From Chloroflexaceae bacterium (lineage in GTDB: Bacteria; Chloroflexota; Chloroflexia; Chloroflexales; Chloroflexaceae): 64,000 nt of DNA. The position numbers were made by a program, and so were the translations under genes. Under the pieces are notes generated by a model, which worked only from the letters and a program-made list of their open reading frames with translations, was not told the origin of the DNA and did not search any database. Where the stretch lies: positions 30,521-94,520 of the forward strand of contig JAAUSY010000001.1 of assembly GCA_012032475.1 (NCBI GenBank). Direction: 5' to 3'. Below are positions 1 to 9,338 of this stretch, piece by piece. Numbering within the stretch: position 1 is the first letter of the stretch; every line of letters starts with the position of its first letter.

Positions 1-924
1 AACGCCCCTCCCGCCAGCACCGACGGTCACCAGGGGGACGGCCCCTCCATTCGCGCCAACGCTCCCTCCAAAGCCACCAGCGCCTTCGCCAACGCCGCAA
101 CCCGTCACCACGCGGGAATATCTCACGCTCTATTTTGCCGATGCCACCGGTTCGATGCTGGTCCCAGTCACGCGCCTTGCCACCGTCGAATCGAAGCAGG
201 TTGCCACGGCGGCACTGCGCGAACTGGCCGTGGGGCCGCAAGGAGACCTCCAGCAGTTGGTGCCCCCCGATATCCGTATCCTGGACATTAGCCGCCACGA
301 GCAGACCATCAGGGTCAACTTTGACCGGCACCCAGGGAGTGACCTGAGTCTGCGCTCGATTGCCCTGACGCTGACCGAATTCCCTGGGGTGACGGAGGTG
401 CTGCTCCAGGCCAACGGGACAGACCTGGAGCTTGATGGGCAGCGCGGGGTGTTCCGCCGCCCGGTCATCAATGTGGATAACCCGCAGGGGTTGCCCACCG
501 ACTATGCCAGCGGGACACGCTTTCTCCCGCTCTACTTCCTTCAGGGCAGCCACTATGTCCGTATCACCCGCCTGGTGCCACGAACGACCGAGGTGGCTCA
601 GGCAACCGTCCAGGAATTGCTGCCGGGCCGGGGAGCTACCGCGGTCATTTGTTCAGCCCCATTCCCGGTGGAACGAACCTTATTGAGGTGAAGAAGGGGG
701 ACAGCCAGAGCGCCGTGGTGAACCTGACCCAGGCGTTCGCCGGGGCAGAAAACCGCGAGGCGGCGCTCAATGTGCTGGTTCTTTCGCTGACCGAGCTGCG
801 CGATACGAATGGGAGCCGCATTTTCTCTCGCGTTCGGGTGCTGGTGGAGGGGCAGAGCCTGGCGGAGTTCTGGGGGCCGGTGTATGACCGCCCGATTGAA
901 CGCCCATCTTTGAACCCGCAATAG
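1..924 (+). CDS. Tandem GerMN-domain protein, 5' partial, one frameshift
   Basis: The reading frame is open from the first base of the window, so the start lies upstream. The visible part begins with a Pro/Ala/Thr-rich linker (to about base 100), typical after a lipoprotein anchor. Two GerMN modules follow. The first (about bases 107-500) has the signature YLTLYFADATG followed by LVPVTR; the second (about 507-900) starts at FLPLYFLQGSHYVRITRLVPR. The frame breaks near 626-631: frame 2 runs on to a stop at 691, while frame 1 continues the second module (SPIPGGTNLIEV) to the stop at 924. One extra C in the run at 626-630 would join them as PGPGSYRGHLFSP. GerMN domains occur in spore-germination GerM and in LpqB-type lipoproteins and probably bind an extracytoplasmic ligand or peptidoglycan. 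The exact role here is unknown. Confidence 0.75.
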
Positions 925-928
925 CGCA

Positions 929-962
929 GGGAGCAAGGAGGGAGCAAGGAGGGAGCAAGGAG
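929..962 (+). repeat. Triplicated 11-bp direct repeat downstream of the GerMN gene
   Basis: Three tandem copies of an 11-base unit (gggagcaagga) lie just after the GerMN stop codon. No function is apparent. A possible -10 (TATGAT/TACAAT, 994-1004) for the next gene lies downstream. Confidence 0.7.
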
Positions 963-1092
963 AAAGTCCCCTCCGAGGCAGGCCCGTTTTCGCTATGATA
1001 CAATACCTATGGCATAGTTATAGTTATGGATGGGGTGGTCAACCTGGACGACGAAGCATTGGATGCAGAATTTTGCCATGGAAGAGGGAAAA

Positions 1093-3378
1093 ATGATGCC
1101 TTACCGAACGATACGTCTGGCTGCGGTCCTGGTGCTGAGCCTGGGGTTGGCGCTGCTTTCGCTGCTCCCGGCGCTGCCAGCCCGCGCCGAACCGCGCTGT
1201 TTTCCCGAAGCGGCCCCCGCCATCACCCACTGCATAGATGGCCGGTTCCGAACCTACTGGGAGCAGCAGGGCGGGTTGCCGGTGTTTGGCTATCCCCTGA
1301 GCGCTCCCTACGAACGTTCCACCGAGGCCGGGCCAATCACGGTGCAGCTTTTTGAGCGGGCCCGCCTGGAACTTCACCCGAACAACCCGCCACCGTATGA
1401 TGTGCAGTTGAGCCACCTGGGGCGGGAAGCACTGGCGATGCAGGGAGGGGAAGTGGCCGCGCCGCAGCCGCCGCAGCCGGGTTGTCTCTTCTTTGCCCAG
1501 ACCGGCCAGAATATCTGCTCGCCCTTCCTGGAAGCCTGGCGCAGCTTCGGGATTGAACTGGGCGACGCTGGCGTGAGTGAACAGGAAAGCCTGACGCTGT
1601 TCGGGTTGCCGCTCACCCCGGCCCGGCCCGAAACCCTTTCCAACGGGCAGACGGCTACCGTGCAGTGGTTCGAACGGGCACGGTTTGAAGACCACGGAGA
1701 CCACGGGGTGCTTTTTGGATTGTTGGGGCGCGAAGTGGCCGGAGATGTTGACGCGCCGGCTCCCGCCTGGAACAACCCCCAGGGCGACCCCCAGGAGCCG
1801 GGCGGCTTCATCGAGGTGTCTGGCTCCAACCTCACCCGCCTGGGGCAGGTGGTGCGGCTGAAGGGCGTGAACTACTACCCGCAGTGGCGGCCCTGGGGCG
1901 AGATGTGGGACAAGTGGGACGGCACCCAGATGGAGCGAGAATTGCGGCTGGCCCACGACCACCTTGGCGTCAATGCGGTACGCATCTTGCTGCCCTATGG
2001 CGTCTCTGGCGATGGCAAGGTTGACAATAAGATTATCCGGCGGCTGCGGGAAATCTGTGATATTGCAGGACGCCTGGATATGCGCCTGATCGTATCTCTG
2101 TTCGATTTTTACAATACCTTCGCGCCGCCCGGCAGCGCTACCGAACAGGACAACTTCGAATACCTCCGCACCCTGCTCGGCAATTTCGCTGGCGACGACC
2201 GTATCATGGCCTGGGATGTCCACAACGAACCCGACCACTACGAGAAATGGCAGCAGGGAGATGCGGACGATGTGCTGATGTGGCTTGGCCGGATGGCCGA
2301 TGAGATTCACCGCCTTGCGCCCAACCACCTGGTGACGGTGGGGATGGGGCAGTACCAGAACCTCTGGCAGATGGGGCCGGATGGGCGGCGGGTGATTGAC
2401 TACAGCGATATCGTGAGCGTGCATATCTACAACCCACCCGACACGGCCCGCCAGCTTGGAGAACTGGCGGCGCGAACCTCGAAGCCTATCATCCTGGAGG
2501 AATTTGGCTGGCCGAGTGGCCCGCCCTGTTCCTACCCGACCTATAACGAAGCCTCCCAGGAGCAGGTCTACCAGCAGATGTTGTCGGCTGCGGAGGGGCG
2601 GGTGCAGGGGATTTTCGCCTGGACCCTGCGCGATTTTGATGCCGGGCCGACGACGCGGTGGGACACTCGCGAGGAGTATTACGGCCTGGTGCGACCGGAT
2701 GATAGCCTGAAGCCGGCGGCCTTTGTCTTTCGGACCTACCTGGCTGCGCCGCTCCCAAGCCAGACACGGGTTGCGTATGAGCCATATCCAAGCAACATCC
2801 GGGACCTGAAAGGCTCCGCCGCGCCAGAACTGGTTGATGCCAGCGGACACTATGTCAAAAGCTGGTTCCGCCGCGCCTGGGAAAACTTCGGCGGACGGGG
2901 CAGCCTGGGGTTGCCGCTGAGCGAAGCGTTTGTGCGCCCGGAAGATGGGCGGGTGGTGCAGTATTTCGAGGCAGCAGTGCTTGAACTGAACGATGAGGCG
3001 ACTGAGGAGCCGGGTTTCTACGAGCTTCCCATTCACGAGCAGATTGTGCGGGCCGTTCAGACGATGTCCCTGGGGCGAGCCTACACGGAAGGGCGCACCT
3101 TTGCTCCGCCAGAGTCTGCCCCTCCGGACGCACGTTACTTCCCTGAGACGGGCTACAGCGTGAAGGGGACGTTCTGGTCGGCCTATGAAAACCTGCTTGG
3201 CCCCTGGCGCTTCGAGGCCGCGCTCTCCAACGAATTCGTTGAGGAAGTCAATGGTACGCCTATCACGGTGCAGTATTTTGAAAAGGGCCGCCTGGAGATG
3301 AACCCCTCGTACAACCTGGTTATTCCGGGGCAGATGGGGCGGAAGGCCTGGGAAGATCGCTGCCTTTCGGTGCAGTGA
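1093..3378 (+). CDS. Secreted GH5-like glycoside hydrolase flanked by cell-surface repeats
   Basis: I chose ATG 1093 because the purine-rich GGAAGAGGGA precedes it and a signal peptide begins there (MMPYRT, hydrophobic core, ending ALPARA); the frame is open upstream to 1030. After the signal peptide come two about 60-residue repeats built around CFPE...W...LPVFGYPLS...VQLFERARLE. A (beta/alpha)8 GH5-type domain follows (about residues 235-560): LKGVNYYP, the acid/base motif WDVHNEPD, and the nucleophile motif IILEEFGWPSG. Two more repeats close the protein (YFPETG...GTFWSAYE...VQYFEKGRLEMNP). The catalytic domain resembles mannanases and cellulases of GH5, so it probably cleaves a beta-linked polysaccharide outside the cell; the substrate cannot be read from the sequence. 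The repeats probably bind the cell surface or glycans (inference). The 3' end overlaps the convergent antiporter gene by 59 bases. Confidence 0.82.
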   Translation: MMPYRTIRLAAVLVLSLGLALLSLLPALPARAEPRCFPEAAPAITHCIDGRFRTYWEQQGGLPVFGYPLSAPYERSTEAGPITVQLFERARLELHPNNPPPYDVQLSHLGREALAMQGGEVAAPQPPQPGCLFFAQTGQNICSPFLEAWRSFGIELGDAGVSEQESLTLFGLPLTPARPETLSNGQTATVQWFERARFEDHGDHGVLFGLLGREVAGDVDAPAPAWNNPQGDPQEPGGFIEVSGSNLTRLGQVVRLKGVNYYPQWRPWGEMWDKWDGTQMERELRLAHDHLGVNAVRILLPYGVSGDGKVDNKIIRRLREICDIAGRLDMRLIVSLFDFYNTFAPPGSATEQDNFEYLRTLLGNFAGDDRIMAWDVHNEPDHYEKWQQGDADDVLMWLGRMADEIHRLAPNHLVTVGMGQYQNLWQMGPDGRRVIDYSDIVSVHIYNPPDTARQLGELAARTSKPIILEEFGWPSGPPCSYPTYNEASQEQVYQQMLSAAEGRVQGIFAWTLRDFDAGPTTRWDTREEYYGLVRPDDSLKPAAFVFRTYLAAPLPSQTRVAYEPYPSNIRDLKGSAAPELVDASGHYVKSWFRRAWENFGGRGSLGLPLSEAFVRPEDGRVVQYFEAAVLELNDEATEEPGFYELPIHEQIVRAVQTMSLGRAYTEGRTFAPPESAPPDARYFPETGYSVKGTFWSAYENLLGPWRFEAALSNEFVEEVNGTPITVQYFEKGRLEMNPSYNLVIPGQMGRKAWEDRCLSVQ

Positions 3379-5412
3379 GGGGCGGATCGGCACCAGCGCG
3401 GCGGTCAGCGCCATCACCATCATCCAGAAGCGACCGGAGGGCCGCCCGCTGTGCTCCGGTGCCAAGCACGGCCAGCATCTCCCCGGCCTCCAGGACATGG
3501 TCCGGGCCGGGGTTGGGCACCATCGTGCTGTTCCGCAAGGTCGCCACAATGAAGGCACCGGTGCGTTTTCGCACGGCCATTACCCCGATGGTCTGCCCAT
3601 CCACAACGCTCCGAGAAGGGACCGTCATCCACTCGATTTCAAGCGAGCGGTTGGCGTGTTTCAGGTTCCGCAAGAGTTCCATACTGCGTCCCGACGTGGT
3701 ATGAGCACAGATGGGGGCATAGAGTTCGCTGTGGACGGCATCGCTGAAGCGCTGGATATCGGTGGGTGAAACCTGGAAGTGGATGAGCACCTGGCGCATC
3801 ATCTCCAGCCCGGCTTCGAATTCTGGCTGCACGATCCCATGGACCCCCAGGTCCCGCAGTTCGTTGAGCTGTTCCAGGCACCCGGCCCGCGTCACAATGA
3901 AAAGGCGGGGGTTCAGTTGGAGTGACCGGGTGGCAACCAGTTGAATCCCGACCGGGTCAGCCACGGTGATGAGCAGCAGGCGAGCTTGCCGCACCCCGGC
4001 GGCCTCCAGCATCATTTCGCTCGTGGCATCGCCAAAGATGATGGGGTGTCCGGCAGCTTTGCCCTGCTCCATTATGCGGTGGTTCAGTTCGATAATCACA
4101 AAGCGCAGCCCCACCCGCTGCAACACCTCCGTGGCGGCGCTGCCAATTCGCCCGTAGCCCACCACGACCACATGGTCGTGCAGGTCTCCCTGGGGCAGGT
4201 TGAAGGTGCTGAGCGGCTCCCGCGGGGCGTAGCGCTGCAAGAAGCGATGCAGCGGGACGCGGCCCGCGAGAGAAATGGCGTCAGTATCATCGTGACGATG
4301 GTCGTGGTCAGCACCAGGGCGTAGAGGTCGTCCGAGATGGTCGGCGGCTCCAGCGAGACGCCGACTCGCGCCAGTACAAACGAAAACTCACCGACCTGGC
4401 ACAATCCCAGGCCAATAATAAACGGGGCACTATTGCCATAGCCGAAGAGCCGGGCAATCGTGCCGAAGATCAGGCTCTTGCTGATGATGACCAGCGCCAC
4501 CGTCGCGGCTACCAACCCCAGGTGGTTGAGGAGAAACTCCGGGTCGAACAGCATGCCCACGGAGGCAAAGAAGAGTAACCCGAAGACATCGCGGAGGGGG
4601 ATGACGTCGCTCAAGGCCTGGTGGCTGTAGTCGGACTCGCTCAGGACCATTCCTGCCACAAATGCCCCGAACGCAAACGAGAGACCCGCAAGGTAGGTGG
4701 CGTAGCCGATGCCCACCCCGATGGCGACGACCGAGAGCAGAAACAGTTCCCGCGAATTCCAACTGACGACCAGCCGAAGCAACCGCGGCATCACCCGCGT
4801 GCCAACGATAATCATTGCAGCGAGAAACAGCGCGGCTTTGGCCGCGGCGAAGACCAGTTCGAGCAGCAGGTTGCTGCCCTGGGGGTTGCTGAGCATCGGC
4901 AGCATAATCATCATCGGCACCACTGCCAGGTCTTGCATAATCAGCATGCCTATCATCACACGGCTTGCCAGAGTGCCGAGCACTCCCCGCGCCATCAGCG
5001 TCTTGAGGATGACCATGGTGCTGGAAAGGGAGATGAGCGACCCGAACCAGAGCGACTCGCGGAGGTTCCAGCCAAACAGGTAATATCCGACCATTGAGCC
5101 AAAGGCGATGGTCACCAGAATCTGGATGGGTGCGCCAATCAGGGCAACCTGGCGCACCGGCTGAAGCTCCTTGAGCGAAAATTCCAACCCGAGCGCAAAC
5201 AGCAGCAGCGCCACGCCAATCTCCGACAGCAGTTCGATTTCATGCACATTGCCAATGAGCGGGCCGGGGGTGTGGGGGCCAACCAGGATGCCCGCCAGAA
5301 TATAGCCGAGCAGGAGCGGCTGCCCCAGGCGGTGCGCAATCAAGCCGCCAATCATGGCCGCAACCAGAATGATCGCAATATCCGCAGCAATACCCAAAAG
5401 ACCCCTCCTCAC
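3320..5412 (-). CDS. KefB/CPA2-type monovalent cation:proton antiporter with TrkA-N/TrkA-C, one frameshift
   Basis: The upstream reading frame (down to 4096) encodes the CPA2 membrane domain, about 12 hydrophobic helices starting [17 protein letters not shown]. The downstream frame (4240 to 3320) encodes a TrkA-N Rossmann domain ([17 protein letters not shown]) and a TrkA-C regulatory domain ending near [17 protein letters not shown]. Adding one G at the GGCCC run near 4261-4266 joins them smoothly ([19 protein letters not shown]) and gives a protein of about 697 residues, normal for KefB-like exchangers gated by NAD(H) or other ligands. The GTG start at 5412 overlaps the stop of the upstream small gene (GTGA). 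TTG at 5397, with GAGGAGG eight bases before it, is an alternative start. It probably exports K+ or Na+ in exchange for protons. Confidence 0.85.
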
Positions 5413-5618
5413 CCAAAATCCGAATCGCTGCCTCCGTCGCCCCCGTCGCCTCCATCGCTCCAGTCTGAGTCGCCATCGCTGCTACTGCCACTGTCGCTGT
5501 CGGTCTGGGGCCGTTGCTGCCGCAGGGCCTCTTCCTGCTCCAGGGTCATCACCTCCGGCGGCCAGATGATGCTGCCCATCAGCATTCCGGCCCCCAGACC
5601 GGCCAGAATCAGACCCAC
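5409..5618 (-). CDS. Small one-helix membrane protein with Ser/Asp/Gly-rich tail
   Basis: About 69 residues if started at GTG 5618, which is preceded by GGAGGA and overlaps the end of the upstream gene; an in-frame ATG at 5669 is the alternative. The N-terminus is a single hydrophobic helix ([17 protein letters not shown]). The C-terminus is almost entirely Ser, Asp and Gly. It sits between another small gene and the antiporter, with overlaps at both ends, so the three are probably co-transcribed. I do not recognise the family; Ser/Gly/Asp tails like this end some TPM-domain and small membrane proteins. Confidence 0.6.
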   Translation of the reverse strand: MGLILAGLGAGMLMGSIIWPPEVMTLEQEEALRQQRPQTDSDSGSSSDGDSDWSDGGDGGDGGSDSDFG

Positions 5619-5905
5619 CCTTCCTCCAAGGATGACTGATTGACCGTGACCAGGCTGCCCCCGCTCCATGCTGTGCGCCCGTAGCCCTGTTCGCGCCCAT
5701 AGCGCACCTGACCGCTAGAAAAGGTGCGCTTGATGAACGATTCACCCAACGATTCGTCTATCCCCGAATACCCGTTGCTGTCCTGCCACTCGACCCGGCC
5801 ACCGGGCAATCTGCGCCGCCACTCGAACGTCCCATCGCTGTAGCTCCTTCGGACACTCCCATCCGGCTGAAGCTCATCCTGGTAGGTTATGGTGGTGATC
5901 TGCAT
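5609..5905 (-). CDS. Conserved-looking hypothetical protein, 98 aa
   Basis: First gene of the small-ORF/antiporter operon. ATG 5905 is preceded by AGGATCAGGAG. The protein is rich in short Tyr/Trp/Gly strands of the form DGSVRRSYSDGTFEW and SSGQVRYGREQGYGRTAWSGG, suggesting a small beta-sheet protein with MORN-like or WG-like repetition. No signal peptide or membrane segment is visible. Function unknown; the overlap with the next gene argues for coupled translation. Confidence 0.55.
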   Translation of the reverse strand: MQITTITYQDELQPDGSVRRSYSDGTFEWRRRLPGGRVEWQDSNGYSGIDESLGESFIKRTFSSGQVRYGREQGYGRTAWSGGSLVTVNQSSLEEGWV

Positions 5906-6028
5906 CTCCTGATCCTTTCATTCCCTTTCGTCCCATGCCATTGCCATTACTATGGTGCTCAACTCCTGCCGACTGCGGGTCCTTTTTCATTCTTCATTAT
6001 AAGATTGCCGGGGGGGGTTGGCAACTGG

Positions 6029-6057
6029 TTGGAAGAAATCGAACCCGGTGGTACAAT
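6029..6057 (+). promoter_or_regulatory. Probable sigma70-type promoter for the Mut7-C gene
   Basis: TTGGAA (6029-6034), a 17-base spacer and TACAAT (6052-6057), with TGG just before the -10 (extended -10). It lies about 90 bases before the only plus-strand gene downstream. Confidence 0.55.
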
Positions 6058-6149
6058 CAAAGAGGTGAAGCGGTTTCCCTGCTGGAGTTGGGCCACTGGC
6101 GGATTGAATTGCATTGAGTTGATATGGACAGAAAAACAGTTTTCTACCC

Positions 6150-6947
6150 ATGGGCACGGTAGTGCTCCGTTGCTACGCCGAGTTGAATGATTTTCTGCCT
6201 CGGACGCAGCGGAACACCACCATTGCGGTGTCGTGCGCCGGGCACGAGACGGTCAAGAACCTGGTCGAGTCGCTCGGCGTCCCGCACCCGGAAATTGCGG
6301 CCCTCCTGGCAAATGGCGAGCCGGTCGGTTTTGGCTATCTCGTGCGTCCAGGAGATCGGGTTGAGGTCTACCCTGTCTCGACGGTTCCCGACACCCCGCT
6401 CTTTCCGCTCCGTCCTCCGCTGACGACCTTTCGGTTCATTCTCGATGCTCACCTGGGGCGACTGGCAGCCTATCTGCGGATGCTCGGCTTCGACACGCTC
6501 TATCGCAATGACTATGATGACCCGGAACTGGCCCGCCTGGCCCACGATGAGCAGCGCATTTTGCTGACCCGCGATGTTGGCTTGCTCAAGCGCAGCCTGG
6601 TCACCCACGGCTACTTTGTGCGCACGACGGTGCCCGTTCAGCAAATTGGCGAGATTGTTCAGCGGTTCAATCTGCGCAGTCTGGTGACGTCGTTCCAGCG
6701 GTGCATTCGCTGCAATGGCCTGACGCGCCCGGTCGAAAAGGCTGCCATTGCCCACCTGCTGGCGGCAAAGACACGCCAGTATTTTGACCGCTTCTGGCAG
6801 TGTCAGGAATGCGGTCAGATCTACTGGCGCGGCTCCCACTACGCCCGGATGCAACAACTGACGGAGCAGGTTTTGTGTCAGACAGACGAGATAAGCCCGT
6901 CCTTACCCGTGACGAGTGATGAGCGGCGAGAGATGTGTGATGCGTGA
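6150..6947 (+). CDS. Mut7-C RNase-domain protein with ubiquitin-like N-terminus
   Basis: The first about 85 residues form a ThiS/MoaD-like beta-grasp region (VVLRCYAELNDFL ... GYLVRPGDRVEVYP). The Mut7-C domain follows, with the PIN-like signature FILDAHLGRLAAYLRMLGFDT and ILLTRDVGLLKR. A C-terminal zinc ribbon is formed by CIRCNG and CQECGQIYW. Length and domain order match the family annotated as Mut7-C ubiquitin/RNase domain proteins. It is probably a cytoplasmic ribonuclease; its target is unknown. The last residues (VTSDERREM) are encoded by a GTGACGAGTGATGAG element that recurs elsewhere in this window, so the C-terminus may have been extended by that repeat. Confidence 0.85.
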   Translation: MGTVVLRCYAELNDFLPRTQRNTTIAVSCAGHETVKNLVESLGVPHPEIAALLANGEPVGFGYLVRPGDRVEVYPVSTVPDTPLFPLRPPLTTFRFILDAHLGRLAAYLRMLGFDTLYRNDYDDPELARLAHDEQRILLTRDVGLLKRSLVTHGYFVRTTVPVQQIGEIVQRFNLRSLVTSFQRCIRCNGLTRPVEKAAIAHLLAAKTRQYFDRFWQCQECGQIYWRGSHYARMQQLTEQVLCQTDEISPSLPVTSDERREMCDA

Positions 6948-9156
6948 CGACCGGCCGCGGGGGTCAGGCCTCCCCGGAACCTGCCTCCCCATACCCCTGC
7001 CTACCATATCCGTACCCATGGGGTTGTGGCTGCTCCTGGTGGCTCTGGCGCTGCTGTTCGCGGGTACGTTCCCTCTGCGCTACGCGCTTGATATCGGTGT
7101 GGCCGAGGGTTATGGGAGCGATGTGCCCTTTGTACAGGGCTTCCACGCTGCTGAGCAGAATGAACACGGCTCCTACCGCTGGACGAACGATGGGGCGACC
7201 GTTTTTTTGCCGGGCATCGGGCAGCGACCGCTGCTGCTCCGGATGCGCTTCCTGCCGCTCGATGCCCGCGTTGCTTCCAGCGGCCCGCGGAGCTTTGCCG
7301 TTCGGGTGGGGGGTGAGCCGCTGGCGGTGCTGCCAGTCCGCCGCGAGGGTGCCCGATACCACCTGCTCGTGCCGGCCCGTCTGCTCAGGGGGGGCACGCT
7401 GACCCTGGCCTTTCATACGGAGACGTTCACCATGCCTGACGACCCGCGACGGCTCGGCTCTCCCCTGGCTCACTTCGCGATTGAGTCGCTATCACTCGAC
7501 TGGCGATGGTCCTCGCTTTTCGTCCCGCCCGAATGGGGCGCGGTGGGGGGGTGGGTGCTGGCGGTGCTGCTCTTCCGGCTGGTGCTGGTCGTTGCTCTGG
7601 TTGGAGGCATTGGAGGCATTGGAAGAAGAGGCCCCGGCCAGTCACCCCGGGTCCGGGTGGGGGAAGCGCTCTGGCGGGTGGTTCTGTGCCACCGCGCCGA
7701 CTGGCTCACGGTGGGGGGGGGCATCGCTGGTGGTGCTGGCGGCGCTGCTCGACCCGCCCCGACTCGCCCTGGGAGCAGTGCCCGCGCTCATCACGCTGGC
7801 ATGGTGCGGGTTGCTGGTTGCGCTGCTTCGCCCGGTGCTGGCTGCCCTGGCAAGATGCCTGTCCCTCCCCATCGCTCCCCGGACAATGAACTGGTTGCTC
7901 CTGCTCATCGTCGCTGCCTTTGGCCTGCGCTATGGCGGTCGCATCTATCCCCAGTCTATGCCCGGCGATATCCTCTTCCATACGCACCGGTTCGTTGAGG
8001 CCATTGGGCAGGGACATATCCTGCTCAAGGCTCCACACCGCGGGGCGACCTTCCCCTACCCACCCGGTGCCTACCTGGTGGCGGCTCCGCTCGCCCTGCT
8101 CATCCCCGAACCGCCCCGCTTCTTTGAGTTCGGGGCAGCCCTGGTGGATGGCCTGAGCGCGGCCCTGGTTGCCGCCATCGTTGTCGCGGTCGGGGCATCG
8201 GGGTGTTCTCAGGACCGTTCCCAGTACCGTTCCCGGAACCGTCCCCAGACGACGGCGCTGCTTGCGGCAGCCATCTACGTCTTTGCGCCGGCGGGGTTGA
8301 TGGCAACCTGGTGGTCCTTCGATACGCATATCTGGACCCAGTTTGTGGCGCTGCTGCTCGTCGCGGCGCTCGTGGTGCTGCTGGCTCCCGCGGGGCAGTG
8401 GCGGTGGTGGCCCGGTAGCGGGGTGGTCGCGCTCTTCACCTCCCTGGTGCTCCTGGGGCATTCCGGGTTCTTCGTCAATACGGTGCTCCTGGGGGGATGG
8501 CTCCTGCCCGCGCTCTGGTTGGCAGCGTGGCGCGGGGTGGCCTGGGCCCGCTCGGCCTGCTGGCCGCTGACGCTGACCTTTGGGGCAACCCTGCTCGGAA
8601 CGTTCCTCTGTTTCTCCAGCGCCTACCTGCCAATGATGATGGAACAGGCCCACACGGTGGTTACAGAGGGTCTCCCGGAAATGACCCGACAGGCTCCCGT
8701 CCCGCACGAAGTGCTCTGGCACACCCTGTGGCACGATGGGGTGGTCCGCCACTTCGGGGGCTTTCCCCTGCTTCTGGTACCGTCAGGTTGGTGGGCGCTT
8801 CTGGAAGGCCGAGGGCACCAGTCGCCAGGAACCCGATCCCGACCGGTCCGCCGTTCGCCAGCGAGGGCGGGGGTGGGGGCGCTGGTGCTGGCGGCCCTGA
8901 TGGTGGGAACGCTCCTGGTCAGTGGTTTTTTGCGGTGCTCCCCTTTGTGACGCGCTCAAGCCAGAGCACCCGATGGCTGATGTTTTCGGCCTGGGCGGTG
9001 GCGGTGGGCGCGGCGTTCGCTGCCCGGCTGCTCTGGCGCTCCGGGCGGGCCGGACAGGTGGCGCTAGCGGCGATGGGTGGGTCGGTCCTGTGGACGACCG
9101 CCACCTGCTGGCTTGGTCCGCTGGCGTGGCGCATTCGCCCCCCGGAACCTTTCTAA
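6940..9156 (+). CDS. Large polytopic membrane protein (GT39-like), two frameshifts
   Basis: Three frames together encode one protein of about 738 residues. The first part (from ATG 6940, or ATG 7018 for MGLWLLLVALALL) has a membrane helix and then an extracytoplasmic beta-rich region (YRWTNDGATVFLPG). At the G run 7713-7721 the frame must shift by +1 to continue with multiple membrane helices (LVVLAALLDPP ... GGRIYPQSMPGDILFHTHRF). At the T run near 8926-8931 one more T restores FFAVLPFVTR and the last helices, ending at 9156. The FPYPPGAYLV and HTHRFVEA segments recall the catalytic loops of GT39/ArnT-like lipid-linked glycosyltransferases of Chloroflexota, but no canonical DE pair is evident. 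The start overlaps the previous gene by a few bases. Confidence 0.6.
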
Positions 9157-9187
9157 ATCCTGCGACGGAAAAAGGGGGAAGATCGTG

Positions 9188-9193
9188 TATAAT
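9188..9193 (+). promoter_or_regulatory. Possible -10 box upstream of plsX
   Basis: A perfect TATAAT 146 bases before the plsX start, with no convincing -35. The 182-base gap 9157-9338 holds nothing else recognisable. Confidence 0.35.
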
Positions 9194-9338
9194 GCCCGCA
9201 TACCTGGAAAGAACGCCGCAGGGTTTTTCCGGGGGGTCCTGATTTCTCAGTGTCGAATAGAAGTCTGGGGGGAGGAGATAGCACGGTTCGGTGCATCCCC
9301 CTGAACGGGCAATACGGTACTCTAGGTAAGGAACATTT

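Noticed and set aside
1039..3558. 839-codon open frame on the minus strand
   Set aside because: It is the antisense shadow of the GH5-like gene, shows no domain signal, and its His/Arg/Gln/Pro bias is typical of antisense GC-rich frames.
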